DNA from: Petrimonas mucosa
Lineage (GTDB): Bacteria > Bacteroidota > Bacteroidia > Bacteroidales > Dysgonomonadaceae
Direction: 5' to 3'
Assembly (NCBI RefSeq): GCF_900095795.1
Contig: NZ_LT608328.1
Coordinates: 1,915,001-1,979,000 of the forward strand
DNA length: 64,000 nt
Shown here: positions 17,390 to 27,773 of the stretch, one piece after another
Layout: every line of letters starts with the position of its first letter
How positions within the stretch are numbered: position 1 is the stretch's first letter
Translations under genes and position numbers: made by a program
The notes under the pieces: model-generated
Database searches by the model: none
The model's input: only the letters and a program-made list of their open reading frames with translations
What the model was told of the DNA's origin: nothing

Positions 17390-18682
17390 TCACCCCAACC
17401 GCAGTGATTTTCGTGCCCAGACGGTCTGGGTGATGCCTCGTACTGAGAGGTATAGGATAAAGGCCAGCCATAGCCCGTTGTTCCCCAGCAATGGTGTGGT
17501 GAGATAGTAACAGGCAAAGAAGACGATAGCTGCCAGGATCATGGCGTTGCGCATCGCTTTCGAGGCGGTTGCTCCGATGAAAACACCATCCCAGAGGAAA
17601 GCGGCAAATCCGGTTATCGGGATGAGCACTGTCCAGAACAGGAACGATCTGGCAACCGCGATCACCTCCTTGTCGTTGGTAAGCAGTCGCAGAATCGGAT
17701 CGGGGAAGAAGAGGTAAACGACAACCGCGAAGCCACTTACTATAAATCCCCAGAAAAAGAGTCGTTTTAACATATGGACAAGCAATACCCGGTTTTTAGC
17801 TCCCAGATACCTGCCGGTCAGCGCCTCACCGGCATAGGCGAATCCATCCATGAAATAGGAGAAGAACATGAAGAACTGCATCAGCAGTGCGTTGGCGGCC
17901 AGGATCAGATCGCCCATGCCAGACGATACAAAGGTGAAAAAGGTGGTGACCAGCGTCAGCAGGAAGGTACGGACAAATACGTCACCGTTGACACGAAAAT
18001 AGGAGCGGAGGGCCTTGACGTCCAGGATGGAAGGACCGACGATATATCTCCTCAGTCTGCCGTAGAACTTCAGCCACATCAATATGCATACGGCAAGCGT
18101 GATTACCTGCGACAACATCGTCCCGAGTGCGATTCCCTTGACCTTCATGCCAAAACCGAATACAAAAGTTGCACTGAGAGCAATATTCAACAGGTTGTTG
18201 AGAATAGCGATCACCATCGGGGTCTTCGCGTTCTGCATCCCGATGAAAAAACCCTTGAACGCATAGGTTGCGAGCACCGCCGGAGCGCTCCAGATGCACA
18301 TGCGAAAATAGGTCTCCACGGCAGCCCTGCTCTCCTCGCCGGACTGTATCAGGCTTATGGCAAATTTTCCGATCGGATATTGCAGCAGGAGAATCAGCAG
18401 ACCGATTCCCATGCCCACAATCAGAGATCGGATCAACACGTTCATCGCTTCGGTAAAGTTCCGGGCTCCGTATGCCTGTGCGGCAAAACCGCTGCTGCTC
18501 ATCCTGATAAATCCGAAATTCCAGTAGATCATGTTGAAGATGTTGGCCCCTAACGCCACTGCACCGATATATACCGCTGAACCCAGGTGTCCCGCAATGG
18601 CAATATCGATCATGCCCAGCAGCGGAACGGTGATATTGGTGATGATGTTGGGAAGGGCCAGCCGGAAGATCTTTTTGTCCAT
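17390..18682 (-). CDS. MATE-family efflux transporter (DinF-like)
   Basis: 430 residues from ATG 18682 (MDKKIFRLALPNIITNI), with about 12 hydrophobic segments. Start of the MATE fold: ALPNIITNITVPLLGMIDIAIAGHLGS; conserved second-half segments SGFAAQAYGARN and DGFAYAGEALTGRYLGAKN match DinF-type members. It would export organic cations or drugs using a sodium or proton gradient; the substrate cannot be told from sequence. It is divergent from the V-ATPase operon and ends 37 bp past the pseudogene on the other strand. Confidence 0.9.
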   Translation of the reverse strand: MDKKIFRLALPNIITNITVPLLGMIDIAIAGHLGSAVYIGAVALGANIFNMIYWNFGFIRMSSSGFAAQAYGARNFTEAMNVLIRSLIVGMGIGLLILLLQYPIGKFAISLIQSGEESRAAVETYFRMCIWSAPAVLATYAFKGFFIGMQNAKTPMVIAILNNLLNIALSATFVFGFGMKVKGIALGTMLSQVITLAVCILMWLKFYGRLRRYIVGPSILDVKALRSYFRVNGDVFVRTFLLTLVTTFFTFVSSGMGDLILAANALLMQFFMFFSYFMDGFAYAGEALTGRYLGAKNRVLLVHMLKRLFFWGFIVSGFAVVVYLFFPDPILRLLTNDKEVIAVARSFLFWTVLIPITGFAAFLWDGVFIGATASKAMRNAMILAAIVFFACYYLTTPLLGNNGLWLAFILYLSVRGITQTVWARKSLRLG

Positions 18683-18781
18683 GACCACAAAAATAATATA
18701 AACCACCGAATCAAAAAGCCGTCGTTGGCAGGAATGGAAAAATAAACGAAATTATTGTGCAACGCATGTTTCCCTTTTTTG

Positions 18782-18789
18782 TATCTTTG
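18782..18789 (+). promoter_or_regulatory. Promoter -7 box of the V-ATPase operon (TATCTTTG)
   Basis: Exact TAnnTTTG match 61 bp upstream of the subunit E start; leader of about 55 nt. Confidence 0.72.
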
Positions 18790-18850
18790 TCCTCATAATT
18801 TGGGCGTCAATAAGAGATTAACCTTATTGCACAATAACGGAAAAATTTTT

Positions 18851-19438
18851 ATGGACAAGATTCAGGAAATTACCTCTAAATTGTACTCGGAAGGGGTAGA
18901 AAAAGGAAAGAAAGAAGCCGAGATGATCATTGCCGAAGCAAAGGCTACACGTGATCAGATAGTGGCTGAAGCGAAAAAAGAGGCGGAACAGATCCTTGCA
19001 TCGGCAAGGAAAGAGACCGAAGAGTGGAAAAGAAACACGGAATCGGAGTTGAAGCTTTTTGCATCCCAGGCACTGGAGGCTTTAAAAAGCGAAATTACCA
19101 ACCTGGTGACCGGTAAACTTTCAGAAACCAATGTCAAGATTGCCGTTGAAGACAAGAGATTCATGCAACAGCTGATTACTGAATTGGTGCAGAACTGGTC
19201 GAAAAATGAAACATTAACTATCGGGGTCGAGCGTTCCGAGGAGTTGAAGCAATACATTGCAGGAAAAGCAAAAGAGTTGCTCGAAAAAGGAGTGAAAATA
19301 GAATCGGTGAATGGACTGAAGACCGGTTTTATCCTCTCTCCGGAGGATGGTACCTACCGGGTGAAATTCGGAGAAGAGGAGTTCATTGAATATTTCCGTC
19401 AATTCCTTCGTCCACAGATACAGCGGCTGCTTTTCTGA
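18851..19438 (+). CDS. atpE: V-type ATP synthase subunit E (peripheral stalk)
   Basis: 195 residues from ATG 18851. The N-terminal ~80 residues are a long charged coiled coil (GVEKGKKEAEMIIAEAKATR and onward) and the C-terminal half is the globular vATP-synt_E head, ending in GEEEFIEYFRQFLRPQIQRLLF. It connects the catalytic head to the membrane part as peripheral stalk. No separate subunit G partner was seen in this operon. The open frame upstream runs through the promoter and is not coding. Confidence 0.88.
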   Translation: MDKIQEITSKLYSEGVEKGKKEAEMIIAEAKATRDQIVAEAKKEAEQILASARKETEEWKRNTESELKLFASQALEALKSEITNLVTGKLSETNVKIAVEDKRFMQQLITELVQNWSKNETLTIGVERSEELKQYIAGKAKELLEKGVKIESVNGLKTGFILSPEDGTYRVKFGEEEFIEYFRQFLRPQIQRLLF

Positions 19439-19571
19439 CTGATTTGTTCAGGAGTAATCTGGAAGTCATTGGCTCGGCCTCCTCGCATGGAGTTTCCTGA
19501 GATCAGACATTATTTCATGGAAGCGCAGCGCATTTTCCCGGAACCGTTGAATTACAAACTCACAAGGACAT

Positions 19572-20420
19572 ATGCTTTTTAAACATCAATATTACTGTTT
19601 TATAGCAGGGTTGCCCGATTTCTCTTTCGACAGCATGAAGCTTCCGTTTACGGTGGAAGAGTTCAAGGAGATGTTGGACGGAGAACTGAAACCGGATGAT
19701 AACCGGTTGTTAAGTAAATACTTCCTGAAGTATGACAACGACAACCTCCTGCAATTGTTAAAGAACAAGGATAGCGAGCTGAATCCGATGGGAAGCATCT
19801 CCCGTGAGGAGATTCAGGAGACGATCGGGAGGATCAGGGAGGATCTGCCGCTTAAAAACCGGAATATCCCCGCTTTTTATGAGGAGTTCATCCGAACCTG
19901 GCTGAATGAGGAGGCTCAGGACGAAAACCGGTTGTGGGAAGACCTGATCTCCTCGTTGTATATGGATTATGGCATTGAGGTGAAGAATTCGCTCATGTCG
20001 CGCTGGTTTGAACTCAACCTGAATATCGGCAACCTCTTGTCGGCCATCTATGCCCGAAAGTACGGCATGGATGTAACCCGGGTGGTGGTCGGCAACAACC
20101 AGGTGGCCAGGCTGATCCGTGAGAATGCAAATGCACGCGATTTTGGTCTAAGCCAGGAACTGGAGATTTTCGACACCGTTGTACGGATTTCTGAGGAGAG
20201 TGATATCTATGAGCGGGAGAGGAAAATGGACAAATTCCGTTGGGACTGGCTGGAAGAGAACACTGTTTTCGATTATTTCAATATAGAGTATATTTTTGCC
20301 TACCTGTGCAAGCTCCAGATATTGGAGCGTTGGGTAAAACTGAATGCAGAAGAGGGTGAACGTATCTTCCGGGGACTGATTGCTGGATTGAAAAGCGAGG
20401 TAAAAATGCCGGAAGAGTAA
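19572..20420 (+). CDS. DUF2764 family protein, V-ATPase operon member
   Basis: 282 residues, no signal peptide or membrane segment, mostly predicted helix. MLFKHQYYCFIAGLPDFSFDS, LNLNIGNLLSAIYARKYGMD and EYIFAYLCKLQILERWVKLN look like a DUF2764 protein, which in Bacteroidetes sits between V-ATPase subunits E and A. Function is not established. Because no subunit C (central-stalk socket, also all-helical) is found here, it may fill that place. It ends 34 bp before subunit A, and 133 bp separate it from subunit E with no other gene visible. Confidence 0.75.
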   Translation: MLFKHQYYCFIAGLPDFSFDSMKLPFTVEEFKEMLDGELKPDDNRLLSKYFLKYDNDNLLQLLKNKDSELNPMGSISREEIQETIGRIREDLPLKNRNIPAFYEEFIRTWLNEEAQDENRLWEDLISSLYMDYGIEVKNSLMSRWFELNLNIGNLLSAIYARKYGMDVTRVVVGNNQVARLIRENANARDFGLSQELEIFDTVVRISEESDIYERERKMDKFRWDWLEENTVFDYFNIEYIFAYLCKLQILERWVKLNAEEGERIFRGLIAGLKSEVKMPEE

Positions 20421-20454
20421 CATCTATCGACAAAATTAAAAGTACAAACACAAT

Positions 20455-22212
20455 ATGACAAAAGGAACAGTAAAGGGGATCATTTCCAACCTGGTGATCG
20501 TGGAAGTGGATGGTCCTGTTGCGCAGAATGAAATTGCCTACATCAACCTTGACGGTACGCAGCTGATGTCGGAGGTCATCAAGGTTATCGGAAAAAACGT
20601 CTACGTTCAGGTTTTTGAGAGCACACGCGGACTGAAGGTTGGCACCGAGGTGGAGTTTCAGGGACATATGCTCGAAGTAGTCCTTGGCCCCGGTCTTCTC
20701 GAGCGAAACCTGGACGGTTTGGAGAACGACCTGGACAAGATGGATGGTATCTTTCTGAAAAGGGGACAGTACACCTTCCCGCTCAACGAAGAGAAGAAAT
20801 GGGCTTTTAAGCCTATTGCACAGGTTGGTGATACCGTAGCCGCCGGAACCTGGCTGGGTGAAGTGGATGAAAACTTCCAGCCCCACAAGATCATGGTTCC
20901 GTTCGCAATGCGCGGTCAGTACAAACTGAAAAGCATTGCTGTGGAAGGGGAGTACACCATCCGCGAGACCATTGCGGTGGTAGAGGATAAGGATGGAAAG
21001 GAGCATGAACTGAACATGATCCAGAAATGGCCGGTGAAGGTGCCGATCACCCTCTACAAGGAGAAGCCCAGGCCTTATAGACTGCTGGAGACCGGCGTCA
21101 GGACGATTGACACGCTCAACCCGATTGTGGAAGGAGGAACCGGGTTTATCCCCGGTGCTTTTGGAACGGGTAAGACCGTGCTGCAGCATGCCATCTCCAA
21201 ACAGGCCGAGGCAGATATTGTGATCATTGCCGCCTGTGGTGAACGTGCCAATGAGGTGGTGGAGATCTTTACCGAGTTCCCCGAACTGGATGACCCGCAT
21301 ACCGGCCGCAAACTGATGGAACGTACCATCATCGTGGCCAACACCTCGAACATGCCGGTGGCTGCACGTGAAGCTTCGGTATACACAGCGATGACCATCG
21401 GTGAGTATTATCGCTCCATGGGTTTGAAAGTGTTGCTGATGGCCGACTCCACATCCCGTTGGGCACAGGCGCTGCGCGAGATGAGTAACCGTCTGGAGGA
21501 ACTTCCCGGTCCCGACGCTTTCCCGATGGACCTGTCGGCAATCATTTCGAACTTCTACGGGCGTGCGGGACATGTTATCCTGAATAACGGCAAGGAGGGT
21601 TCCATCACCTTTATCGGAACGGTGTCGCCCGCCGGGGGTAACCTGAAGGAACCGGTTACCGAAAACACCAAGAAAGTGGCCCGCTGTTACTATGCGCTTG
21701 AACAGGACCGTGCCGACAGAAAACGGTACCCTGCGATCAACCCGATCGAGTCCTACTCGAAATATATTGAATATCCCGAATTTGAAGCATATATCTCCAA
21801 GGCGATCTCCGACGACTGGACATCGAAAGTGAACGATATCAAAACAAGGTTGCTTCGCGGAAAGGAGATTGCCGAACAGATCAATATCCTCGGTGACGAC
21901 GGCGTTCCGGTCGATTACCATATCACTTTCTGGAAGGCGGAACTGATCGACTTTGTGATTCTGCAGCAGGATGCATTCGACGAGATCGATTCGGTTACCC
22001 CGATCGACAGGCAGAAGTATATCCTGGATATGGTGGTGGATATTTGCCGGACCGAATTTGAGTTCGAGAACTTCAATCAGGTTGCCGAATACTTCAAGAG
22101 AGTGATCGATGTCTGCCGTCAGATGAACTACTCGGAGTTCAAATCGGAAAAATTCTACGATTATCGCAAACAACTGGATGAGTTGATCAAAAGTAAACTG
22201 GAAAACAAGTAG
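20455..22212 (+). CDS. atpA: V-type ATP synthase subunit A (catalytic)
   Basis: 585 residues, full length. Catalytic subunit of the A3B3 head. The P-loop is GAFGTGKT (about 234-241), slightly altered from the usual GPFGSGKT, with Lys and Thr kept. Other marks are CGERANEVVE, the Walker-B region VLLMADSTSRWAQALREMSNRL, and the extra A-subunit domain between about residues 110 and 190. Operon order E-DUF2764-A-B-D-I-K. A long open frame on the opposite strand is only a mirror of this gene. Confidence 0.96.
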   Translation: MTKGTVKGIISNLVIVEVDGPVAQNEIAYINLDGTQLMSEVIKVIGKNVYVQVFESTRGLKVGTEVEFQGHMLEVVLGPGLLERNLDGLENDLDKMDGIFLKRGQYTFPLNEEKKWAFKPIAQVGDTVAAGTWLGEVDENFQPHKIMVPFAMRGQYKLKSIAVEGEYTIRETIAVVEDKDGKEHELNMIQKWPVKVPITLYKEKPRPYRLLETGVRTIDTLNPIVEGGTGFIPGAFGTGKTVLQHAISKQAEADIVIIAACGERANEVVEIFTEFPELDDPHTGRKLMERTIIVANTSNMPVAAREASVYTAMTIGEYYRSMGLKVLLMADSTSRWAQALREMSNRLEELPGPDAFPMDLSAIISNFYGRAGHVILNNGKEGSITFIGTVSPAGGNLKEPVTENTKKVARCYYALEQDRADRKRYPAINPIESYSKYIEYPEFEAYISKAISDDWTSKVNDIKTRLLRGKEIAEQINILGDDGVPVDYHITFWKAELIDFVILQQDAFDEIDSVTPIDRQKYILDMVVDICRTEFEFENFNQVAEYFKRVIDVCRQMNYSEFKSEKFYDYRKQLDELIKSKLENK

Positions 22213-22259
22213 TTATACCGATTGATAGCCGATTGCTATCAATCAAGAGCTGAAAGATT

Positions 22260-23576
22260 ATGGCTAAAGCATTTCAAAAAATATACACCAAGATTACACA
22301 GATCACCAAGGCTACGTGTTCTGTAAAAGCCACCGATGTGGGTTACGAAGAACTGGCAACAGTTCACGGTCGGTTGGCCCAGGTAGTGAAAATCATCAAC
22401 GACGAGGTTACCCTTCAGGTCTTCGAAGGTACTGAAGGGATTCCGACCAATGCGGAGGTGGTCTTTCTCGGAAAGGCTCCCTCGCTGAAGGTGGGTGACC
22501 AGCTTGCCGGACGTTTCTTCAATGCATATGGCGATCCCATTGACGGAGGGCCTATTCCGGAAGGGGAGGAGCGTCAGATCGGGGGACCATCGGTAAACCC
22601 GGTGAGACGTAAACAGCCATCTGAACTTATCGCTACGGGAATCTCGGGAATCGACCTGAACAATACCCTTGTGTCGGGTCAGAAGATTCCGTTTTTTGCC
22701 GATCCCGACCAGCCGTTCAACCAGGTAATGGCAACGGTAGCCCTTCGTGCCAAGGCCGACAAGATCATTCTTGGCGGTATGGGGATGACCAACGACGACT
22801 ACCTCTATTATAAGAATGTGTTCAGCAACGCAGGGGCGCTCGACCGTATCATCAGTTTCATGAACACGACGGAAGACCCGGCAGTTGAACGGTTGCTTGT
22901 ACCCGACATGGCGTTGACCGCAGCCGAGTACTTTGCAGTGGACAAGAATGAACAGGTACTGGTGCTCCTCTCAGACATGACCTCCTATGCCGACGCACTC
23001 TCTATCGTATCGAACCGTATGGACCAGATTCCGTCGAAGGACTCCATGCCAGGATCGCTCTATTCCGACCTGGCCAAGGTGTACGAGAAGGCGGCACAGT
23101 TTCCCGACGGCGGATCGATCACGATCATCGCCGTTACCACGCTCTCCGGAGGCGACATCACGCATGCTGTTCCAGACAATACCGGTTACATTACCGAAGG
23201 TCAGCTCTTCCTCCGCCGTGACAGCGACGTGGGCAAGGTGATTGTCGACCCGTTCCGTTCACTTTCGCGTCTGAAACAGCTGGTACAGGGCAAGAAGACA
23301 CGTGAGGACCATCCGCAGGTAATGAACGCGGCGGTACGTCTCTATGCCGACGCTGCCAACGCGAAGACCAAGCTTGAAAACGGATTCGACCTTACCGATT
23401 ACGACCAGCGGGCATTATCCTTTGCTCGGGATTACTCGGAGTATATTCTTGCCATTGATGTGAATCTCGATACCGTTGAGATGCTGGATACAACCTGGAA
23501 GTTGTTGTCAAAACATTTCAACCCGCAGGAGGTGAACATGAAACGGGAATTGGTAGAGAAGTACTGGAAGCAGTAA
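22260..23576 (+). CDS. atpB: V-type ATP synthase subunit B (regulatory)
   Basis: 438 residues. Non-catalytic partner of A; no P-loop lysine motif, as usual for B. Marks: IDGGPIPEGEERQIGGPSVNP, GQKIPFFADPDQPFNQV, and VLLSDMTSYADALSIVSNRM. The nucleotide-site Arg region PDNTGYITEGQLFLRRD is conserved. It begins 47 bp after A and is followed by D after 21 bp. Confidence 0.96.
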   Translation: MAKAFQKIYTKITQITKATCSVKATDVGYEELATVHGRLAQVVKIINDEVTLQVFEGTEGIPTNAEVVFLGKAPSLKVGDQLAGRFFNAYGDPIDGGPIPEGEERQIGGPSVNPVRRKQPSELIATGISGIDLNNTLVSGQKIPFFADPDQPFNQVMATVALRAKADKIILGGMGMTNDDYLYYKNVFSNAGALDRIISFMNTTEDPAVERLLVPDMALTAAEYFAVDKNEQVLVLLSDMTSYADALSIVSNRMDQIPSKDSMPGSLYSDLAKVYEKAAQFPDGGSITIIAVTTLSGGDITHAVPDNTGYITEGQLFLRRDSDVGKVIVDPFRSLSRLKQLVQGKKTREDHPQVMNAAVRLYADAANAKTKLENGFDLTDYDQRALSFARDYSEYILAIDVNLDTVEMLDTTWKLLSKHFNPQEVNMKRELVEKYWKQ

Positions 23577-23597
23577 CAGGTAACGTTTACTGAAAAT

Positions 23598-24206
23598 ATG
23601 GCCATAAAATTTCAATATAACAAAACATCACGCCAGCAGTTGGAAAAACAACTGAAGATACGCGAGCGGGCTCTTCCCACGTTACAGAACAAGGAGACGG
23701 CTTTGCGTATGGAGGTGAAAAGGGCGAAAAATGAAATCGAAGAGCTGGAAAAGGAGCTCGAGAAGCAGATCCTTTCCTACCAGAAGATGGTGGGCATGTG
23801 GCTTGAGTTTGATGCCAGCTTGATTCGGGTAAAAGATGTCCAGCTCTCCAAAAAGAAGATTGCAGGTGTACTGGTCCCGATACTCGACTCGGTAGATTTC
23901 GACATCAAGCCGTTCAGTCTCTTTAATCGCCCTAAATGGTACCTGGATGGCGTTAAGACCCTCGAAACACTGGCTGAGTTGGGTATACGGCGGGATTTTC
24001 ACGAACTGAGGATCCAGCGGCTCGACTACGCAAGAAAAAAGACGACACAGAAAGTAAACCTTTTCGAAAAAGTGCAGATACCCGGTTATCAGGATGCCAT
24101 CCGGAAAATCAAACGGTACCTCGAGGATGAGGAGAACCTCTCCAAATCCTCGCAAAAAATCATGCGTGCCCATCTGGAGAAAAAGAGAGAGGAGGAGAGC
24201 TTATGA
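23598..24206 (+). CDS. atpD: V-type ATP synthase subunit D (central stalk)
   Basis: 202 residues. A two-helix coiled-coil protein with an N-terminal helix (KTSRQQLEKQLKIRERALPT) and a C-terminal one (KVQIPGYQDAIRKIKRYLED), the layout of the rotor shaft. In known enzymes D works with F; no F was seen. Its stop overlaps the start of subunit I by 4 bp (ATGA). Confidence 0.9.
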   Translation: MAIKFQYNKTSRQQLEKQLKIRERALPTLQNKETALRMEVKRAKNEIEELEKELEKQILSYQKMVGMWLEFDASLIRVKDVQLSKKKIAGVLVPILDSVDFDIKPFSLFNRPKWYLDGVKTLETLAELGIRRDFHELRIQRLDYARKKTTQKVNLFEKVQIPGYQDAIRKIKRYLEDEENLSKSSQKIMRAHLEKKREEESL

Positions 24207-26020
24207 TAGCGAGAATGAAAAAATTCACCTTCCTTACCTATCACAGGGATTACGATACGTTCCTGCACGAGTTGCGCGATCTGGGGTTGATTCATGTGGC
24301 TTCGTCCGACAGATTTGCTGAAGATGACGGAGAACTGAATGATCTCCTGAGCAGGCTGAAGCAGCTGGGGGAGGCACAGAAGATACTGAATAAGCAAATC
24401 GATAAAAAGTCGCCGGTTCCCATGAATGAGCCCGATGTTGAACGGGGATCGGCAATTCCGCGGGAGATCGAGCTTGTCCAGGGTGCAATCACAACACTGA
24501 ACCAGCAATTGCAGGTGAGTCTCAAGGAGCGTGAACTGCTTCGCCCCTGGGGAAATTTCGATCCGGAAAACATTGAACGGTTAAGGAGAGCCGGTTACAG
24601 AGTGAATTTCTTTGTTGTTCCCGATAATCGCTACAATCCCGAATGGGAAACGGTTTACGATGCCGTGGTAGTAAAAAGGGAAACCTCCAGGAGCTATTTC
24701 ATTACCCTTTCCAAAAACGATAATGTTGCTGACGAACTCGACCTGGAAGCAGTGAAACTCCCGGAGGTGTCGCTTGCTCAGCTGGATGAGCTGATCACCA
24801 CTTTACGCAACCGGATTCAAGAAGAGGAGCAGAGACTGAAAGCGCTTACGGCGGACTTGCCATCGCTGAAAGCGGCAATGAGGGAGATCGAACAACGGAT
24901 CAACTACAAGAAGGTGCGTCGATGCGGCGCCTCGCTGGCAGACGACAAACTGATGCTGTTGCAGGGCTGGGCTCCTGAAGATAACCTACAGGAGATCTCC
25001 GACTACCTGGAATCGAAGACTGTCTATTTCGATGTTGCCGATCCCACACCCGATGACGACGTCCCCATCAAGTTCAAAAACAACAGGTTCGCACGGCTCT
25101 TTGAACCTATTGCCGAGCTCTATATGCTTCCAAAGTATAACGAGATTGATCTTACACCCTATTTCGCACCGTTCTACATGCTCTTTTTTGGATTATCGCT
25201 CGGTGATATCGGGTATGGATTGTTTCTCCTTGTAGCAGCCACGGTGGTAAAATTGCTCCAGAAAAACAAGTTGAACTCTTCAATGAAGGCAATTCTGTCG
25301 TTGGTTCAACTGCTGGGTGGATCTACCGTGGTAACCGGTTTCTTGACAGGCGGATTCTTCGGTTTTGCCCTGTATGATCTCGACTGGCCTGTTGTTCAGA
25401 CGTTAAAGGAAAAGGCCTTTTTCGACAACAACCAGATGTTTACCTTGTCGCTTGTGCTCGGTGTCATACAGGTGCTATTCGGTATGGTCATGAAGGTTTT
25501 CAACCGTATCAAACAGCAAGGGTTCAAATACTCCCTCTCTACCATCGGTTGGATCTTACTTCTGGTAAGCTGTATAGTTGCAGCCCTGATGCCGGAAAAA
25601 GTGCCGATGTTCGGTACCGTTCATCTGGCTGTACTGGTGCCTGCCGCATTGCTGATCTTCTTCTACAACTCTCCCGGCAAGAACCCCCTTGTTAATCTGG
25701 GACTCGGGTTGTGGGAGAGCTACAATATGGCAACCGGGTTGCTGGGTGATATCCTCTCCTATGTCCGCCTCTTTGCCTTAGGGTTGTCGGGAGGAATACT
25801 GGCGAGCGTCTTCAACAGCCTGGCAGCGGGCATGAGCCCAGATAACGCTATTGCTAAACCGATTGTATATCTATTGATATTTCTTGTCGGTCATGCTATC
25901 AATATATTTATGAATACTTTGGGAGCGATTGTTCACCCTGTACGTCTTACTTTTGTTGAGTTTTATAAAAATTCAGAATTTGAAGGCGGAGGGAAAAAGT
26001 ATCGCCCATTCAGCAAATAG
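24203..26020 (+). CDS. atpI: V-type ATP synthase subunit I (membrane a subunit)
   Basis: 605 residues. The N-terminal half is cytoplasmic with helical stretches (about 1-310); the C-terminal half has about seven or eight membrane helices. The conserved transport segment SYVRLFALGLSGGILASVFN holds the essential Arg facing the proteolipid ring, and GHAINIFMNTLGAIVHPVRL is typical of the last helices. ATG 24203 overlaps the D stop; the protein ends 39 bp before subunit K. Confidence 0.93.
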   Translation: MIARMKKFTFLTYHRDYDTFLHELRDLGLIHVASSDRFAEDDGELNDLLSRLKQLGEAQKILNKQIDKKSPVPMNEPDVERGSAIPREIELVQGAITTLNQQLQVSLKERELLRPWGNFDPENIERLRRAGYRVNFFVVPDNRYNPEWETVYDAVVVKRETSRSYFITLSKNDNVADELDLEAVKLPEVSLAQLDELITTLRNRIQEEEQRLKALTADLPSLKAAMREIEQRINYKKVRRCGASLADDKLMLLQGWAPEDNLQEISDYLESKTVYFDVADPTPDDDVPIKFKNNRFARLFEPIAELYMLPKYNEIDLTPYFAPFYMLFFGLSLGDIGYGLFLLVAATVVKLLQKNKLNSSMKAILSLVQLLGGSTVVTGFLTGGFFGFALYDLDWPVVQTLKEKAFFDNNQMFTLSLVLGVIQVLFGMVMKVFNRIKQQGFKYSLSTIGWILLLVSCIVAALMPEKVPMFGTVHLAVLVPAALLIFFYNSPGKNPLVNLGLGLWESYNMATGLLGDILSYVRLFALGLSGGILASVFNSLAAGMSPDNAIAKPIVYLLIFLVGHAINIFMNTLGAIVHPVRLTFVEFYKNSEFEGGGKKYRPFSK

Positions 26021-26050
26021 AATTCAGAAATTAATAAACACAATAACTAA

Positions 26051-26521
<471 letters not shown>

Positions 26522-26546
26522 CGGTGATATATAACGCCGTGAACGG

Positions 26547-26580
26547 ACCCCCAAAAGTTAGACAAAAAACTTTTGGGGGT
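26547..26580 (+). terminator. Hairpin after the V-ATPase operon
   Basis: Perfect 13-bp stem ACCCCCAAAAGTT / AACTTTTGGGGGT with an 8-nt loop, followed by TACTTTTATC, a weak T tract. The sequence CCCCCAAAAGTTAGACA also resembles the terminal repeats of IS3-family elements, so it could be a leftover IS end now acting as terminator. Confidence 0.7.
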
Positions 26581-26589
26581 TACTTTTAT

Positions 26590-26730
26590 CTCTAAACAGA
26601 CGTTTGAAAAGAAATTATCAATTGTATCTCCCGGTTGACAGTTCAACGCTTCACAAATGGCCTCGAGCGTGCTGAACCTTAAACGGTTAAATCGTTTTGT
26701 TTTGAAGATCTATCCCTTTCTTGAAGATAG
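26590..26730 (-). pseudogene. Remnant of an XRE-type regulator gene
   Basis: The minus strand reads KTKRFNRLRFSTLEAICEAL followed by NCQPGDTI, the end of a short helix-turn-helix (Cro/C1, HTH_26-like) regulator. A stop (TAG) interrupts just before it and no start or full HTH is present upstream, so the gene is decayed. It lies in the 316-bp gap between atpK and the CDF gene, which holds nothing else recognisable apart from the hairpin. Confidence 0.5.
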
Positions 26731-26837
26731 ATGTCTGGCTATCAGACCCACAAAAATTGCCCACGCCACAATCTGCAGCGATTTAAAAAGGAGATTGCTA
26801 GGTTTTAACATTAAGGATTACCCCGCGGTGGAGCCTC

Positions 26838-27773
26838 CTATTTCCGTTCTGCAGAAAGTGTGGAATAGAAACTCCGGTCGATATTGATATCATTGAGCGA
26901 TAACGGATCTTCGATGGGTTCAATGTGGGTAGTGACGGTGACTGTTCCGTCGAACATCTTCTCGATCTCCTGTTCGATGGTCTCTGCGAAATCGTGACCC
27001 TCCTTCACCGTCCATCTGCCGGGAACCAGTAGATGAAACGATATGAATTTCCGGTAGCCGGCCTGGCGTGTCAACAGTGAGTGGTAATCGATCTCTCTCC
27101 CTTTCAGTGAATCGAAGTAGTCGGTAATCTGCCTGATCTCCTCCTGCGGAATGGAGGCGTCCATCAGTTCACTGGCCGACCGTCCGATGAGTCGGTATCC
27201 GGTATAGACGATATTCAATGCCACGACAATGGCGATAATGGGGTCAAGAACCAGCAATCCGGTAAACTTTACAGCCAGCACACCAGCAATTACGCCTGCC
27301 GATGTCCACACATCGGTCATCAGGTGCTTCCCGTCAGCTTCAAGCACTATCGACTGCTCTTTTTTTCCGGTCCGGATCAGCAGCAAACCGGCAAGGAGGT
27401 TTACTGCTGAAGCAGCGAGAGAGAAGAGTGTTCCGATGCCCAGGCTTTCCAGGGGCTTCGGATCCATAATTCGCAGGATGGAGCTGTAGATAATGCTGAA
27501 GGCGGCTATCAGGATAAGTGCTCCTTCAATGGCACTGGAGAAATATTCGGCCTTGCCGTGACCATATTCATGTCCTTCGTCAGCGGGCTTTTCTGAGATC
27601 TGAAGCAGTACAAGGGCGATAACTGCCGCAAACAAGTTTACCAGAGACTCCAACGCATCGGAGTAGAAACCCATCGATCCGGTCTTTAGATAGGCGGTAA
27701 ACTTCAAACCGATGGTAACCACTGCCGCGGCAATGGAGAGATAGATGAATTTTTTCAGCGACCGGGATTTCAT
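26838..27773 (-). CDS. Cation diffusion facilitator transporter
   Basis: 311 residues from ATG 27773 (MKSRSLKKFIYLSI). About six N-terminal membrane helices hold two DxxxD-type metal sites: FYSDALESLVN and LMTDVWTSAG, plus EYGHGKAEYFSSAIEG, then a cytoplasmic ferredoxin-like domain (about 205-300) with GHDFAETIEQEIEK. FieF-type proteins export Zn, Fe or related divalent metals using the proton gradient; the exact metal is not visible. The divergent neighbour encodes a heavy-metal-binding lipoprotein, which fits metal handling. Confidence 0.92.
   Translation of the reverse strand: MKSRSLKKFIYLSIAAAVVTIGLKFTAYLKTGSMGFYSDALESLVNLFAAVIALVLLQISEKPADEGHEYGHGKAEYFSSAIEGALILIAAFSIIYSSILRIMDPKPLESLGIGTLFSLAASAVNLLAGLLLIRTGKKEQSIVLEADGKHLMTDVWTSAGVIAGVLAVKFTGLLVLDPIIAIVVALNIVYTGYRLIGRSASELMDASIPQEEIRQITDYFDSLKGREIDYHSLLTRQAGYRKFISFHLLVPGRWTVKEGHDFAETIEQEIEKMFDGTVTVTTHIEPIEDPLSLNDINIDRSFYSTLSAERK

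Noticed and set aside
20278-22173. 631-codon open frame on the minus strand
   Set aside because: It is antisense to atpA, has no family features and mirrors the codon pattern of the catalytic subunit gene.
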